A stretch of 64,000 nucleotides of DNA from Chelatococcus sp. HY11 (lineage in GTDB: Bacteria > Pseudomonadota > Alphaproteobacteria > Rhizobiales > Beijerinckiaceae), in assembly GCF_018398335.1 (NCBI RefSeq), contig NZ_JAHBRX010000001.1, positions 1,054,001-1,118,000 on the forward strand, in the 5' to 3' direction. The notes below the pieces were generated by a model. That model saw only the letters and a program-made list of their open reading frames with translations. It had not been told where the DNA came from and did no database searches. Made by a program: the position numbers and the translations under genes. This document shows positions 51,973 to 60,583 of this stretch, in pieces (within the stretch, counting starts at the first letter, position 1; each line of letters opens with the position of its first letter).

Positions 51973-53208
51973 TCAATCCTGTCGTGTTAGGCGGTCCTCG
52001 AATCCACAGCACGGCGCGCGTTCGCGTTGCCGCGGCCTGTAGCGAGCGGCCTCCGCCACATGGCCGCCCCGAATGGCAAAGCGTGGCTCGAACATCCGGG
52101 TGAGATGCGCTGGCTGCCCGAGCGAATCCATCACCGTCACGTCGTCATCAACAAGATCGAAAATGGTGAACTCAGCAGCGCTCCCGACAGCGAGCAGACC
52201 CGCGACAGGCAAGCCCACGGCCGTCATGGGCGCCGTCGTTGATGCTGTCACCACGTCCTCAAATGGCATGCCCACGGACAGGAGCTTGGACATGGTCGTG
52301 GCCATGTCCCAAACCGCTGAATCCATCGAACGCAGATGCAGGTCCGTGGAGATCGAGAAGGGCTTCAGTCCGCGCTGAAGAGCGACTTCGGCGACCTTGA
52401 AGGAAAATGAAGCGCCCCCGTGACCGATATCAAGGCGAACGCCGCGGTCGGCGCAACGCAGCACGAGATCCCAGAGGTATTGGTCCTCGATGATCGACGA
52501 ACCGGCCTTGCCATTGAAGCAATGGGTGACGATGTCGCCCGGATCGAGAAGGGCGAGCACCTCGTCATAGGTCGGCGGTGCTTCGCCCACATGGACCATC
52601 ATCGGCAGGCCGGCGACCCGCGCCATCTTCTTCGCGATTTTCAGCGGCGTGATGCCCCAGCTGCCGACGATGACGCCGCTGGCGCGACATTTGATGCCGA
52701 CGATGACGTCGCGATTGGCTTCGATGACAGCCAACGAGCGGTCCATGTCGATGGAGCGCGTATCGATGAGTTCGCTCACACGGTTACAGGCAACGAGGCC
52801 GATCGATCCGACATTCAGGAAGGCGCGGATACGCTCCGGCGCCCGATCGATCACATATTCCCGGAAACCGTGGAAATTCGCCTCACCGGCGGAGCCGGCA
52901 TCGACGATCGTCGTGACGCCCCGCTGCAGGCCGGCTTGCTCCGGCCGTATCGAGATGTCGGTGCCGCCGTGCCAGACATGTGCGTGCAGATCCACCCAGC
53001 CGGGCGATACATAGGCGTTGTTGCCTTCGATGATGCGCATCTCGCCGTCAGCCGCGAGGCCCCGGCCGACGGCGGCGATCCGGCCGGTCTCGTCGATCAA
53101 GATATCCACCTGCGGCTCGGGCGCGTCACCGCCGAAGGCGACCGGCCGCACGTTGCGCACGAGGATGCGCGTGCGTCCTCCGGCTTCCTGGGCCCATTGT
53201 TCCAGCAT
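51973..53208 (-). CDS. Amidohydrolase/deacetylase family metallohydrolase (COG3964 type)
   Basis: A 411-residue binuclear amidohydrolase. Metal-ligand candidates are His75 and His77 (WVDLHAHVWH), Lys173 in GIKCRASG as carbamylated bridge, His206 (MVHVGE), His229 (IVTHCFNG) and Asp289 (ISTDLH). The set is complete, so it should be active. Characterised members of this group remove acetyl or acyl groups from small acids and D-amino acid derivatives; the substrate here is unknown. The start at 53208 has AGGA 8 bases upstream. It follows the permease gene dppC-like by 19 bases and precedes the SelA-like gene, so transport, deacylation and lyase steps may be linked. Confidence 0.87.
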   Translation of the reverse strand: MLEQWAQEAGGRTRILVRNVRPVAFGGDAPEPQVDILIDETGRIAAVGRGLAADGEMRIIEGNNAYVSPGWVDLHAHVWHGGTDISIRPEQAGLQRGVTTIVDAGSAGEANFHGFREYVIDRAPERIRAFLNVGSIGLVACNRVSELIDTRSIDMDRSLAVIEANRDVIVGIKCRASGVIVGSWGITPLKIAKKMARVAGLPMMVHVGEAPPTYDEVLALLDPGDIVTHCFNGKAGSSIIEDQYLWDLVLRCADRGVRLDIGHGGASFSFKVAEVALQRGLKPFSISTDLHLRSMDSAVWDMATTMSKLLSVGMPFEDVVTASTTAPMTAVGLPVAGLLAVGSAAEFTIFDLVDDDVTVMDSLGQPAHLTRMFEPRFAIRGGHVAEAARYRPRQRERAPCCGFEDRLTRQD

Positions 53209-53227
53209 CAGAATTGTCCTTGCGTGA

Positions 53228-54094
53228 TCATAAGTCTTTGGAAAAACGTGGATCCAGCAGGTCGCGCAGGCCATCCCCGACGAGCTGCAGCGAGAGCACC
53301 GCTATGACGACCGCCAACCCCGGAAACAAGAGGATCCACCAAGCCTGGTCCATGTACTGGCGGCCGAGGCTGATCATCGTTCCCCAGGTGGGCACGTCGG
53401 GCGACACGCCGACACCGAGGAAGGATAAGCCCGCCTCAGCGAGGATGGCGCTGGCAAAAATGAACGTCCCCTGGACCAAAATCGGCGACGTGATGTTGCG
53501 CAGCACGTGCATGACCATGATGTGCGGCGTCGAAGCGCCGATGGCGCGCGCGGCTTCGACATAGGGCAATTCGCGGATGACCAGCGTGGAGGCGCGCACG
53601 ATGCGTGCCAGACGTGGCGCATAGACGATGCCGAGCGCGACGATGACATTCACCAGGGTCGGCCCGAGCGCCGCGACCAGCGAAATGGCCAGCAGGATAT
53701 CGGGGAACGACATCATGGCATCGAGAAGCCGTGAGATCGGCGGGTCGAGCCTGCGGAAAAAGCCCGCCAGCAGCCCGAGCGTGACGCCGATGACGGACGA
53801 GAAGACCACGACGGCGAAGCCAACGAACAACGAGGTTCGCGCGGAATAGACGACACGCGTGAAGACATCCCGGCCGAAATCATCCGTGCCGAAAAAGTGT
53901 AGGTCCGAGGGCGGCAGCAGCCTGTTGGCCACGGACAGACGCGAGGGCGAATAGGGGGTGACCCAAGGCGCCAGAGCCCCCGCGAGCGCAAAGATCGCGA
54001 GCACGGCGATGCCGACGATCATTGTCTTGCGCTGCATCGAGCGCCTGAGCAGCGATGGCCGTGTCGGGAAGGTGTGGGTGTCGATCGTAGCCAT
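53228..54094 (-). CDS. ABC transporter permease, DppC/OppC type
   Basis: A 288-residue inner-membrane permease of the peptide/opine/nickel class, which also includes some oligosaccharide carriers. It has an N-terminal helix (MIVGIAVLAIFALAGALAPWVT), the conserved FGTDDFGRDVFTRVVYSART, and the EAA loop EAARAIGASTPHIMVMHVLRN that docks on the ATPase. The C-terminal part has AEAGLSFLGVGVSPDVPTWG, typical of DppC. The ATG overlaps the upstream permease stop by one base (TGATG). The frame is open further upstream inside dppB, but homology begins at 54094. Confidence 0.94.
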   Translation of the reverse strand: MATIDTHTFPTRPSLLRRSMQRKTMIVGIAVLAIFALAGALAPWVTPYSPSRLSVANRLLPPSDLHFFGTDDFGRDVFTRVVYSARTSLFVGFAVVVFSSVIGVTLGLLAGFFRRLDPPISRLLDAMMSFPDILLAISLVAALGPTLVNVIVALGIVYAPRLARIVRASTLVIRELPYVEAARAIGASTPHIMVMHVLRNITSPILVQGTFIFASAILAEAGLSFLGVGVSPDVPTWGTMISLGRQYMDQAWWILLFPGLAVVIAVLSLQLVGDGLRDLLDPRFSKDL

Positions 54095-55035
54095 CAGAAG
54101 CGCACCCGCGGATCGACGACGAGATAGAGCATGTCGATGATGAAATTCAGCAGGACGTAGAGGCCCGCGACGATCAGCAATGCGCCCTGAATGACCGGAT
54201 AGTCGCGGCGCAGCACGGCCGAGACCACAAGATTGCCGACCCCCGGCAGACCGAACACCGTCTCGGTGACAACCGCGCCCGAGATCAGCACGGCGGCCGT
54301 CAGGCCGATGACGGTGAGGATCGGAATGAGCGCGTTCTTCAGCGCATGCTGCAACAGCACCTTCATGTGGCTGACGCCCTTGGCGCGCGCCGTGCGGATA
54401 TAGTCGCTCGACAACACCTCGATCATGCTGGTGCGTGTAAAGCGGGTAATGAGGGCGGAGCTGATGATACCGAGGGTCACCGCCGGCAGCACGAGATGCT
54501 GCATGCGCCCCGCGAAGCTCTCCCCCGGCCCGCCATATCCGGACGTCGGAAACCAGCCCATGCGCACGGAGAAGAACTGGATGAAGATGAGGCCGAGCCA
54601 AAAGCTCGGAATACTGGCCGACAGCATCGCCACGGCTGTCACCAGTTGGTCCGTCCATGTGCCACGCTTCCACGCCGCCATGATACCGACGGGCAATGCG
54701 ATCGCGCAGGCGATGACGATGGCGAAAAGGGTCAGGAAGAAGGTGGGCTCGGCGCGTTGAGCGAGCGCGCTCAGAACCGGCTGGTCCAGAAAGATCGAGC
54801 GGCCGAGATCACCGCGCGCAACCTGCTCGAGAAAAGCGAGATATTGGATCAGCAGAGGCCGGTCGAGCCCGAGTTGGATGCGCAGCGCGGCAATATCGGC
54901 GGCAGTCGCGTCAGGACCGAGCATGACGGCAGCCGGGTCACCGGGCGTCACACGGACGATGACGAACACCACCGTCGCCACGATGAACATGACGATGATC
55001 ATGCCGACAAAGCGATTGAGAATGTAACCAACCAT
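54094..55035 (-). CDS. ABC transporter permease, DppB/OppB type
   Basis: A 313-residue inner-membrane permease with six predicted helices. It begins ILNRFVGMIIVMFIVATVVFVIVRVTPGDPAAVMLGP, the standard DppB start, and contains the EAA loop YIRTARAKGVSHMKVLLQHALKNALIPI and the C-terminal TETVFGLPGVGNLVVSAVLRRDYPVIQG. It pairs with the next gene (overlapping) and with the binding protein 87 bases upstream. No DppD/DppF ATPase gene is present in this cluster. Confidence 0.95.
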   Translation of the reverse strand: MVGYILNRFVGMIIVMFIVATVVFVIVRVTPGDPAAVMLGPDATAADIAALRIQLGLDRPLLIQYLAFLEQVARGDLGRSIFLDQPVLSALAQRAEPTFFLTLFAIVIACAIALPVGIMAAWKRGTWTDQLVTAVAMLSASIPSFWLGLIFIQFFSVRMGWFPTSGYGGPGESFAGRMQHLVLPAVTLGIISSALITRFTRTSMIEVLSSDYIRTARAKGVSHMKVLLQHALKNALIPILTVIGLTAAVLISGAVVTETVFGLPGVGNLVVSAVLRRDYPVIQGALLIVAGLYVLLNFIIDMLYLVVDPRVRF

Positions 55036-55122
55036 AACCCTGCACCATCCTGAGAGAGGGGGGCCGCGTCTCCCCCACGCGGCCCCGGCCGGGCCAATCG
55101 CGCACGATCAGCCCGGGCTTCG

Positions 55123-56652
55123 TCAGTCCAGCGATGCGTTCCAGAAGAACGGCCAAGGGGCGGGTTCGACGCCCTTCAGGTTCGGGGCCTGTGCGTAAAG
55201 CGCGTTGAAATTGCCAACCTTGTAGAGTGGAGCCTCAGCGAAGACGGCTTCCTGCACCTTGGCGAACAATTTGACACGCTCATCGGTATTGACCGCCGTA
55301 TTGAACGGGCCAATCGCCGCCTGTTTCGCGGGGGTAGACCACCAGCCTGGCGAGGCATCCGACATATAGCTCGACAGCGCCGGTTCAGGCAGGAACGGGC
55401 TGTGCGTGATATAGATGCTCCACAGCTTCGGATCAGCCCGGCGCTGCGTCAGCGTCGCCCAGTCCACCACCTGCATGTCGACCTTGAAGCCGGCCTGCTC
55501 GAGGTAGGCCTTGGCCACCTGCGCCATCTTGTAGTGGAATTCGTATTGCCGGCTCGTCAGGATGACGAGCGGCTCGCCCTTGTAGCCGGCCTTGTCGAGC
55601 AAGGACTTCGCCTTCTCGGGGTTGGCCTGGTTGTAGAGCTTCGTGCCCTCCTCGGTATGCCAGATGAAGCCCTTTGGGTAGAGCGCGCCATCGACCTCGT
55701 AGAAGTCCTTGGAACCGAACGCGGCCAGGAGCATGTCATTCGGATCGAGCGCGGCCTGGACAGCCTGGCGCGTCTCGAGCTTCGACGTGATGCCTTCCTT
55801 CGTGTTCATCACGAACACGGGCCAGCCGAAGGACTTCAGGACGACCGGGGTCGACTTGCCTGTCTTCAGACGATCGAAGGACTCGACCGGCAAGGAATCG
55901 GCATAGGCAAATTGTCCGGCGACGGCCCCTTCAACGCGCGTGTTGGGATCCGGGACCGGAACAAACCGGATCTCATCAAGATATTGCTTGCGCGCCCCAC
56001 CATAAAAATCGGCCTCGCCGGTGCGGGACGTGTATCCATCGAAGCGCGTGAGCTGGATATACTGGTCCGCCTTACGCTCTTTCAGGGCATAGGGCCCGGT
56101 GCCCGCGACCTTGGCCAGCGGAACCGCCTGATTGTCAGCCTTGAGGACAATGGCCGCTGAATTGTTGAAGGCCAGCAGGGCAAGCAGTGGCGCGTAGGCC
56201 TCCTTCAACGTGATCTTCACGGTCAAGTCGTCGACAGGCTCGATCGACGCGATATTGGCGGCGGTTTGCTTGCCGCGAGAGGCATTTTCCATCCAGCGCT
56301 TGAGCGACGCGGCAACATCGCGGGAGGTCATGGTACCTCCGTCGTGGAAGGCGATCCCGTCACGCAGTTTGATCGTGTAGACTTTGCCGTCCGGCGATAT
56401 GTCGGGCAGCGCCTCGGCAAGGAGAGGCGTGATCTTCCAGTCCTTGCCGAAGGTGTAGAGCGTCTCGAAGATATGCTGGCTAACGATGCCGACGAGATCG
56501 GCCGTCGAGACCATAGGATCGAGTGTCGGTGGCTCGCCGACGGTCGCCACGTTGATAATACCGCCACGTTTCGGTTCAGCGGTAGCACTTCCTGAATAGA
56601 ATGGAAGCGCGATCAAGGCCGCCGCCAGAAGGGAATGATATTTCCGATTCAT
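55123..56652 (-). CDS. ABC transporter substrate-binding protein, family 5
   Basis: A 509-residue periplasmic protein with a signal peptide (MNRKYHSLLAAALIALPFYSGSATA, cut before EPKRGG) and the family-5 pattern: TLDPMVSTADLVGIVSQHIFETLY, DGKVYTIKLRDGIAFHDGGTM, and VKITLKEAYAPLLALLAF. Family 5 binds peptides, opines, nickel chelates and some oligosaccharides; the ligand is not predictable here. ATG 56652 has GGGGAG close upstream. It heads the transporter part of the minus-strand cluster after an AT-rich 64-base gap. Confidence 0.94.
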   Translation of the reverse strand: MNRKYHSLLAAALIALPFYSGSATAEPKRGGIINVATVGEPPTLDPMVSTADLVGIVSQHIFETLYTFGKDWKITPLLAEALPDISPDGKVYTIKLRDGIAFHDGGTMTSRDVAASLKRWMENASRGKQTAANIASIEPVDDLTVKITLKEAYAPLLALLAFNNSAAIVLKADNQAVPLAKVAGTGPYALKERKADQYIQLTRFDGYTSRTGEADFYGGARKQYLDEIRFVPVPDPNTRVEGAVAGQFAYADSLPVESFDRLKTGKSTPVVLKSFGWPVFVMNTKEGITSKLETRQAVQAALDPNDMLLAAFGSKDFYEVDGALYPKGFIWHTEEGTKLYNQANPEKAKSLLDKAGYKGEPLVILTSRQYEFHYKMAQVAKAYLEQAGFKVDMQVVDWATLTQRRADPKLWSIYITHSPFLPEPALSSYMSDASPGWWSTPAKQAAIGPFNTAVNTDERVKLFAKVQEAVFAEAPLYKVGNFNALYAQAPNLKGVEPAPWPFFWNASLD

Positions 56653-56716
56653 CACGTCTCCCCTTTTTGCGTATTTCTATTAAAAATATGCGTTTATGTA
56701 TTTTTTTTATTCTTAT
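56653..56716 (-). promoter_or_regulatory. AT-rich gap before the family-5 binding protein
   Basis: A strongly AT-rich 64 bases with runs of A and T (minus strand AATAAGAATAAAAAAAATAC, ATATTTTTAATAG). It contrasts with the GC-rich flanks. It probably contains a promoter or acts as a 5'-UTR processing site so that the abundant binding protein is expressed more than the lactonase upstream. No clear -35/-10 pair was fixed. Confidence 0.35.
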
Positions 56717-57778
56717 TTACTTCATAAAGCGAATGCAGCTTGGCGTTCCTATTTTGATCTGGAAGCCTGTGAAGCGGCCACGCCCTTCTTGCCAGTCGAT
56801 ATCCCACACCATGACACTGTCATCGTTCTGGTTCGCTGTGATGACCCAGCGTCCGCACGGTGAGAAAGCGAAGTCACGCGGCTTGTCGCCGCCGCTTGGA
56901 CTATCGAACCAAGGCGATATCGCGCCGCTCGCATCGTCGAATTCGAAGAACGTGATGGCGTGGGCGCCGCGGTTCGAGACGGCAAAGGTACTCCGAGTGG
57001 GATGCCAATGCAGCCCCGCCGCGGTGTTTTCGCCAGTAAAAGCCGTGCGCAAGGTCGAAACACGCGCAATTTCCTCAAGCCGGCCACCGCGGAAACTCAA
57101 GGAAGAGACCTCGCTGGTCAGTTCATGAACAAGCAGGACATAGCGCCCGTCCCTGCTGAAATGAACGAGCCGCGGTCCAGCTCCCGCTGGCGCGCGCCAG
57201 ATGAATGACGGCGTCGACGCGAGTTCGCCATTCGTGAAGGCGTAACTGGCAACCTCGTCGGTGCCGAGGTCGGGCACGACGATCCAGCTGCCATCCGGTG
57301 AGAAGCGCACCGCATGGGGATGCGGAATGGTCTGGCGTATCGGGTGGACGCTGTGGCCATGGCGCTTCGCCATGCCTCCCGCTTCACTGACCCGGCCGTC
57401 GGCATCGACAGCGCGCGTCAGGACATGCCCGCTGCCGTAGAACGCTCCTGCGAGCCATTGGCCCGTCGGGTCGACATCGAGGTGACACAAAACCTGCCCC
57501 GGGGTCGTCTGGCGATGAAGGAGATGGAGCCTCCCGGCCTCGTGATCGGCCGCGATCGTTGCGATACCGCTCCGGGCGTCGTCGACCTCCAGCGTGGCGA
57601 GACAACGATTGGGCCCGATGGGCTTGAGGTATGACGGGTTCGGCAGATCGTCGACGCGATCGACGAGCGCGAGATGTCCGTCCTCGCCAAGCCGGACGAG
57701 AGAAATCCCCTCCCCCGCCGCACGAAAATCCGCATAGCTCTCCGTGAAGCTGCCCACCAGGAAATGGCAATCAGTCAT
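56717..57778 (-). CDS. Lactonase-family seven-bladed beta-propeller protein
   Basis: A 353-residue beta-propeller of the lactonase family (6-phosphogluconolactonase Pgl/YbhE type). Repeated blades are seen around FLVGSFTESYADFRAAGEGI, HPHAVRFSPDGSWIVVPDLGTDEV, LVHFSRDGRYVLLVHEL, LHWHPTRSTFAVSNRGAHAITFFEFD and DFAFSPCGRWVITANQNDDSVMVWDID. There is no signal peptide, so a cytosolic sugar-lactone hydrolase is the natural guess; some members have other functions. GGGGAGG precedes the ATG. It lies between the regulator and the transporter in the minus-strand cluster. Confidence 0.85.
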   Translation of the reverse strand: MTDCHFLVGSFTESYADFRAAGEGISLVRLGEDGHLALVDRVDDLPNPSYLKPIGPNRCLATLEVDDARSGIATIAADHEAGRLHLLHRQTTPGQVLCHLDVDPTGQWLAGAFYGSGHVLTRAVDADGRVSEAGGMAKRHGHSVHPIRQTIPHPHAVRFSPDGSWIVVPDLGTDEVASYAFTNGELASTPSFIWRAPAGAGPRLVHFSRDGRYVLLVHELTSEVSSLSFRGGRLEEIARVSTLRTAFTGENTAAGLHWHPTRSTFAVSNRGAHAITFFEFDDASGAISPWFDSPSGGDKPRDFAFSPCGRWVITANQNDDSVMVWDIDWQEGRGRFTGFQIKIGTPSCIRFMK

Positions 57779-57880
57779 GGGCGCCTCCCCGGTCCGCGTG
57801 GCGGGCGCGCGTTACCTGTGGCGCGGCGGGATGCGATGCCGCTCCGCCGCCTCTGATCCCCGTTGCGAGCGCTGGACGGG

Positions 57881-58975
57881 TCATCGGCGTCCCCGCGGCG
57901 GTGGCCCGCTCGACTCGCGCACATTGAGCGTCGGATCCAGCGTGATGCGAATAGGGGGACCGGCGTATTGTCCCGAGACCCTTTCGTGCAGGAGCTTGAG
58001 CGCGAGGCGGCCCAGCGTCGACGGAAAGGGATCGACCGTGGTTACGGGTGGATCGAGTGAACGGGCGAGAAGGCTGTTGTTGATGGCGGCGACGGAGACA
58101 TCGCGCGGAATGCTGAGCCCTCGCTCGCGCAAGGCCCGCATCACGCCGACAGCGGTCACGTCATTGCGCGCGAAGACGGCGGTGAACTCCACGCCACGGC
58201 GGACGAGATCAGTCACCGCCGCATGCCCGGCCTCTTGCGAGGGAAGATCCGGCAGGCACACCAATTCGGTATGCTGGGCAATTCGCGCGTCCTTCAGCGC
58301 TTCGCTGTAGCCGCTGTAAGGCGAGAAATTGTCGAAATGCGGCGCCCCCTCGACATAGGCGATGCGCCGATGGCCGAGCGCGATGAGGTGCTCCACGGCG
58401 AGCTTGGCGGCTGTCAGATAATCGGTCGATATGGCGTCGATCTTGAGTCCCTTCGGCCAGCGACCAACATAGACAAGCGGTTTGCCCGCCTCGATGACCC
58501 TGAGCGCTCCGTTGGTCGGCCGGTCGATGGCGCCGGGCGCGACGACCGCCCCACCGATCGTTGGATCATTCGCGACTTCGGTGAGCTGCTCGCTTTCGGT
58601 TTCGAAGCGATATTCGGACTGGCTGGCCATGACCTTGAGTTCACGGCTGCGCGCCTCCTGCTCCATGCCGTCGATCATCTCGCCGTAGAACGGACTGGAA
58701 AAGGTCGGGATGATCAGCGCGAGTCGCGTGGGAGGTATCTGGCCAGGGCGTATGCTCGCCAAACGGTCTACCACGAAGGTACCACTTCCGGGCCTGCGCT
58801 CCAGCCTGCCGGCATCGACGAGCGCATCGATCGCCCGCCGGATGGTGGTGCGCGACAGGGAATACTCCTCCATAAGCTGCCGCTCGGACGGAATCGAGTG
58901 GCCGGGCCCATATCGCCCTTCCTCGATTGCCTCGCGCAGCGCGCGCTCCATCAGTCCGGTCTTATCTGAAGTCAT
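57881..58975 (-). CDS. GntR-LacI hybrid transcriptional regulator
   Basis: A 364-residue regulator with an N-terminal GntR winged helix (SIPSERQLMEEYSLSRTTIRRAIDALVDAGRLERRPGSGTFVV, about 25-67) and a C-terminal LacI-type periplasmic-binding-protein domain (LALIIPTFSSPFYGEMIDGM, GHRRIAYVEG, AVFARNDVTAVGVMRALRERG). This is the AraR-like architecture of sugar-responsive repressors. ATG 58975 with GGAGAG 9 bases upstream is chosen; an ATG at 58999 lies inside a palindrome. Divergent from the sugar ABC operon and heading the lactonase cluster, it probably controls both. Confidence 0.9.
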   Translation of the reverse strand: MTSDKTGLMERALREAIEEGRYGPGHSIPSERQLMEEYSLSRTTIRRAIDALVDAGRLERRPGSGTFVVDRLASIRPGQIPPTRLALIIPTFSSPFYGEMIDGMEQEARSRELKVMASQSEYRFETESEQLTEVANDPTIGGAVVAPGAIDRPTNGALRVIEAGKPLVYVGRWPKGLKIDAISTDYLTAAKLAVEHLIALGHRRIAYVEGAPHFDNFSPYSGYSEALKDARIAQHTELVCLPDLPSQEAGHAAVTDLVRRGVEFTAVFARNDVTAVGVMRALRERGLSIPRDVSVAAINNSLLARSLDPPVTTVDPFPSTLGRLALKLLHERVSGQYAGPPIRITLDPTLNVRESSGPPPRGRR

Positions 58976-58990
58976 GGATTGTGTCTCTCC

Positions 58991-59008
58991 ATAGAACATG
59001 TATTCTAT
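58991..59008. promoter_or_regulatory. Operator-like palindrome between the regulator and the sugar ABC operon
   Basis: ATAGAA-CATGTA-TTCTAT has perfect 6-bp arms around a 6-base centre. It is 16 bases upstream of the regulator start and 60 upstream of the binding-protein start. The position fits autoregulation and divergent control by the GntR-LacI protein. Confidence 0.55.
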
Positions 59009-59067
59009 ACGAAGGCCAATCAGACAACAACAGCTGATTTGATAATACCGGTCACAAGGGGGATTTT

Positions 59068-60312
59068 ATGAAATCGATCATCGCTGGCGTATGCTGCCTT
59101 GCGGCGCTCTCGGGGGCTGCCCTCGCACAGGACAAGGCATTCAAATACCCGAGCTGGATGTGGGAAGAGGGCCAGGTCGGAGCCTGGCACAAGGAGCGCA
59201 AGGCCGAGTTCGAGGCCAAGAATCCCGGGCTGAAGGTCGAAGCCACAGTTCTGTCTCCGGCCAATTTCGAGAATGTCATTACCACGCAGATCGCGGCGGG
59301 CGACGTACCGGACCTGATGCCTGCCTACACCAATATGCTCGCGCCGCTCATCGATGCGGGGGTGCTGGCGCCACTCGACGACTGCATCGCGGCATCGTCC
59401 TACAAGGACAGGATTCTATCCTCGATCAAGTTCGCGCAGAAGGATGGCAAAACCTACGGCGTGCCGCTCACCATGAGCCCCCAGTCTATGATCGTGAACA
59501 AGGATCTCCTAGAGAAAGCCGGGGTGACGAGCGTCCCGACGACGCCGGAGGAGTTCCATGCCGCGGCCAAGGCGGTCAAGGAAAAGACCGGGCAGTGGGG
59601 ATACGGCTTTCCCAACAACATGTCGAACGCGCTTTTCCCTTATCTGCAAAGCATGCAGTGGGTGATCGGGCTGGGCGGCGACTGGTCGAAGCCGGATGGA
59701 ACCATTACCGCGAACGATCCCCTGACCATCAAGGGCGTTTCATGGACCAAGCGCTTTCTTGACGAGGGCTTGAGCCCCAAGGGCCTCGACGCCAACGCGA
59801 TCCGCACCATGTTCGCGGAAGGCAAGGTCGCCTTCATTTTCGATGGGCCCTGGGTCATTGGGCAGGTCAGCACCACTAATCCGGATCTCGTCAAGAAAGT
59901 GGACTTCACGGTCATGCCGACGCCGACCCATGCGGCGATCACAGGCGGCGCCTACTACACGATTCCGGCCGGTTCGAAGCGCAAGGCGGAAGCTTGTCAG
60001 TATCTTGAAATCATCAATGCGGAACCCGCCCAGCGCGCCTATGTCGAGAAGCTGCTGCAAATTCCCGGCACGGACGTGAAGCTCAGCCCGGAGTTTCTCG
60101 CCAAGAACCCATGGGTTGGCCAGATGGTTGAAATCGCGGCGAAATATCCCGGCGGGTTGGGCTACGCGCCGCCCGGCTACGCAGTCGACGCGGCCGAGTT
60201 CCGGCAGATCGTGTCCGACCATCTCGCGAAGATCTATGCAGGCACGGCGACCGTCGAGGAAGGCCTGAACCAGGCCCAGAAGGCCCTTGAAACCTGGGCG
60301 AAGACCCGCTGA
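59068..60312 (+). CDS. Carbohydrate ABC transporter substrate-binding protein, family 1
   Basis: A 414-residue periplasmic binding protein with a signal peptide (MKSIIAGVCCLAALSGAALA, cut before QDKAFK). Family-1 (MalE/UgpB-like) features include VITTQIAAGDVPDLMPAY, YGVPLTMSPQSMIVNKDLLEKAG, and MFAEGKVAFIFDGPWVIGQV. These proteins bind oligosaccharides, polyols or sugar phosphates. GGGGG precedes the ATG. It heads a three-gene plus-strand operon next to a sugar-type regulator. The sugar is unknown. Confidence 0.94.
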   Translation: MKSIIAGVCCLAALSGAALAQDKAFKYPSWMWEEGQVGAWHKERKAEFEAKNPGLKVEATVLSPANFENVITTQIAAGDVPDLMPAYTNMLAPLIDAGVLAPLDDCIAASSYKDRILSSIKFAQKDGKTYGVPLTMSPQSMIVNKDLLEKAGVTSVPTTPEEFHAAAKAVKEKTGQWGYGFPNNMSNALFPYLQSMQWVIGLGGDWSKPDGTITANDPLTIKGVSWTKRFLDEGLSPKGLDANAIRTMFAEGKVAFIFDGPWVIGQVSTTNPDLVKKVDFTVMPTPTHAAITGGAYYTIPAGSKRKAEACQYLEIINAEPAQRAYVEKLLQIPGTDVKLSPEFLAKNPWVGQMVEIAAKYPGGLGYAPPGYAVDAAEFRQIVSDHLAKIYAGTATVEEGLNQAQKALETWAKTR

Positions 60313-60551
60313 CAGGCGGGGAGTCGGCTGAGTTTCCCTTTCGGGCGGTCGGCCCCCCTAGATGACTATGCCGCGCTAGACGGCAATCGCAGATCGATGG
60401 CTGCGGTCCAGCGATTGTCGGCCTTCACGCGCGGTCGCACGCCCTCTGGGCGCGCCGAACAGCGATCGGGGGACAGCGAATCACTGCCCCCCGCGCCGCT
60501 TCCATTCGGAAGATGAGTGTCCGGCCTCATCGCGCTCCGGATTATCGAATG

Positions 60552-60572
60552 ATACCAATTTAATACCAATTT
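60552..60572 (+). promoter_or_regulatory. Tandem ATACCAATTT half-sites inside the sugar operon
   Basis: ATACCAATTT occurs at 60552-60561 and again at 60563-60572, an 11-base period, just before the permease ATG (60584). The sequence is a half-site of the AATTGGTATACCAATT operators used by several FadR-subfamily GntR regulators. It lies in a 271-base gap with no gene, which suggests an internal promoter or operator. Confidence 0.4.
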
Positions 60573-60583
60573 GCGAGCAATTC

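Noticed and set aside
50250-59008. A shared 9-mer TAGAACATG in the inverted repeat at 50250-50266 and in the operator at 58991-59008
   Set aside because: The two palindromes have different centres relative to the 9-mer, so they are not copies of one operator; chance sharing is likely.
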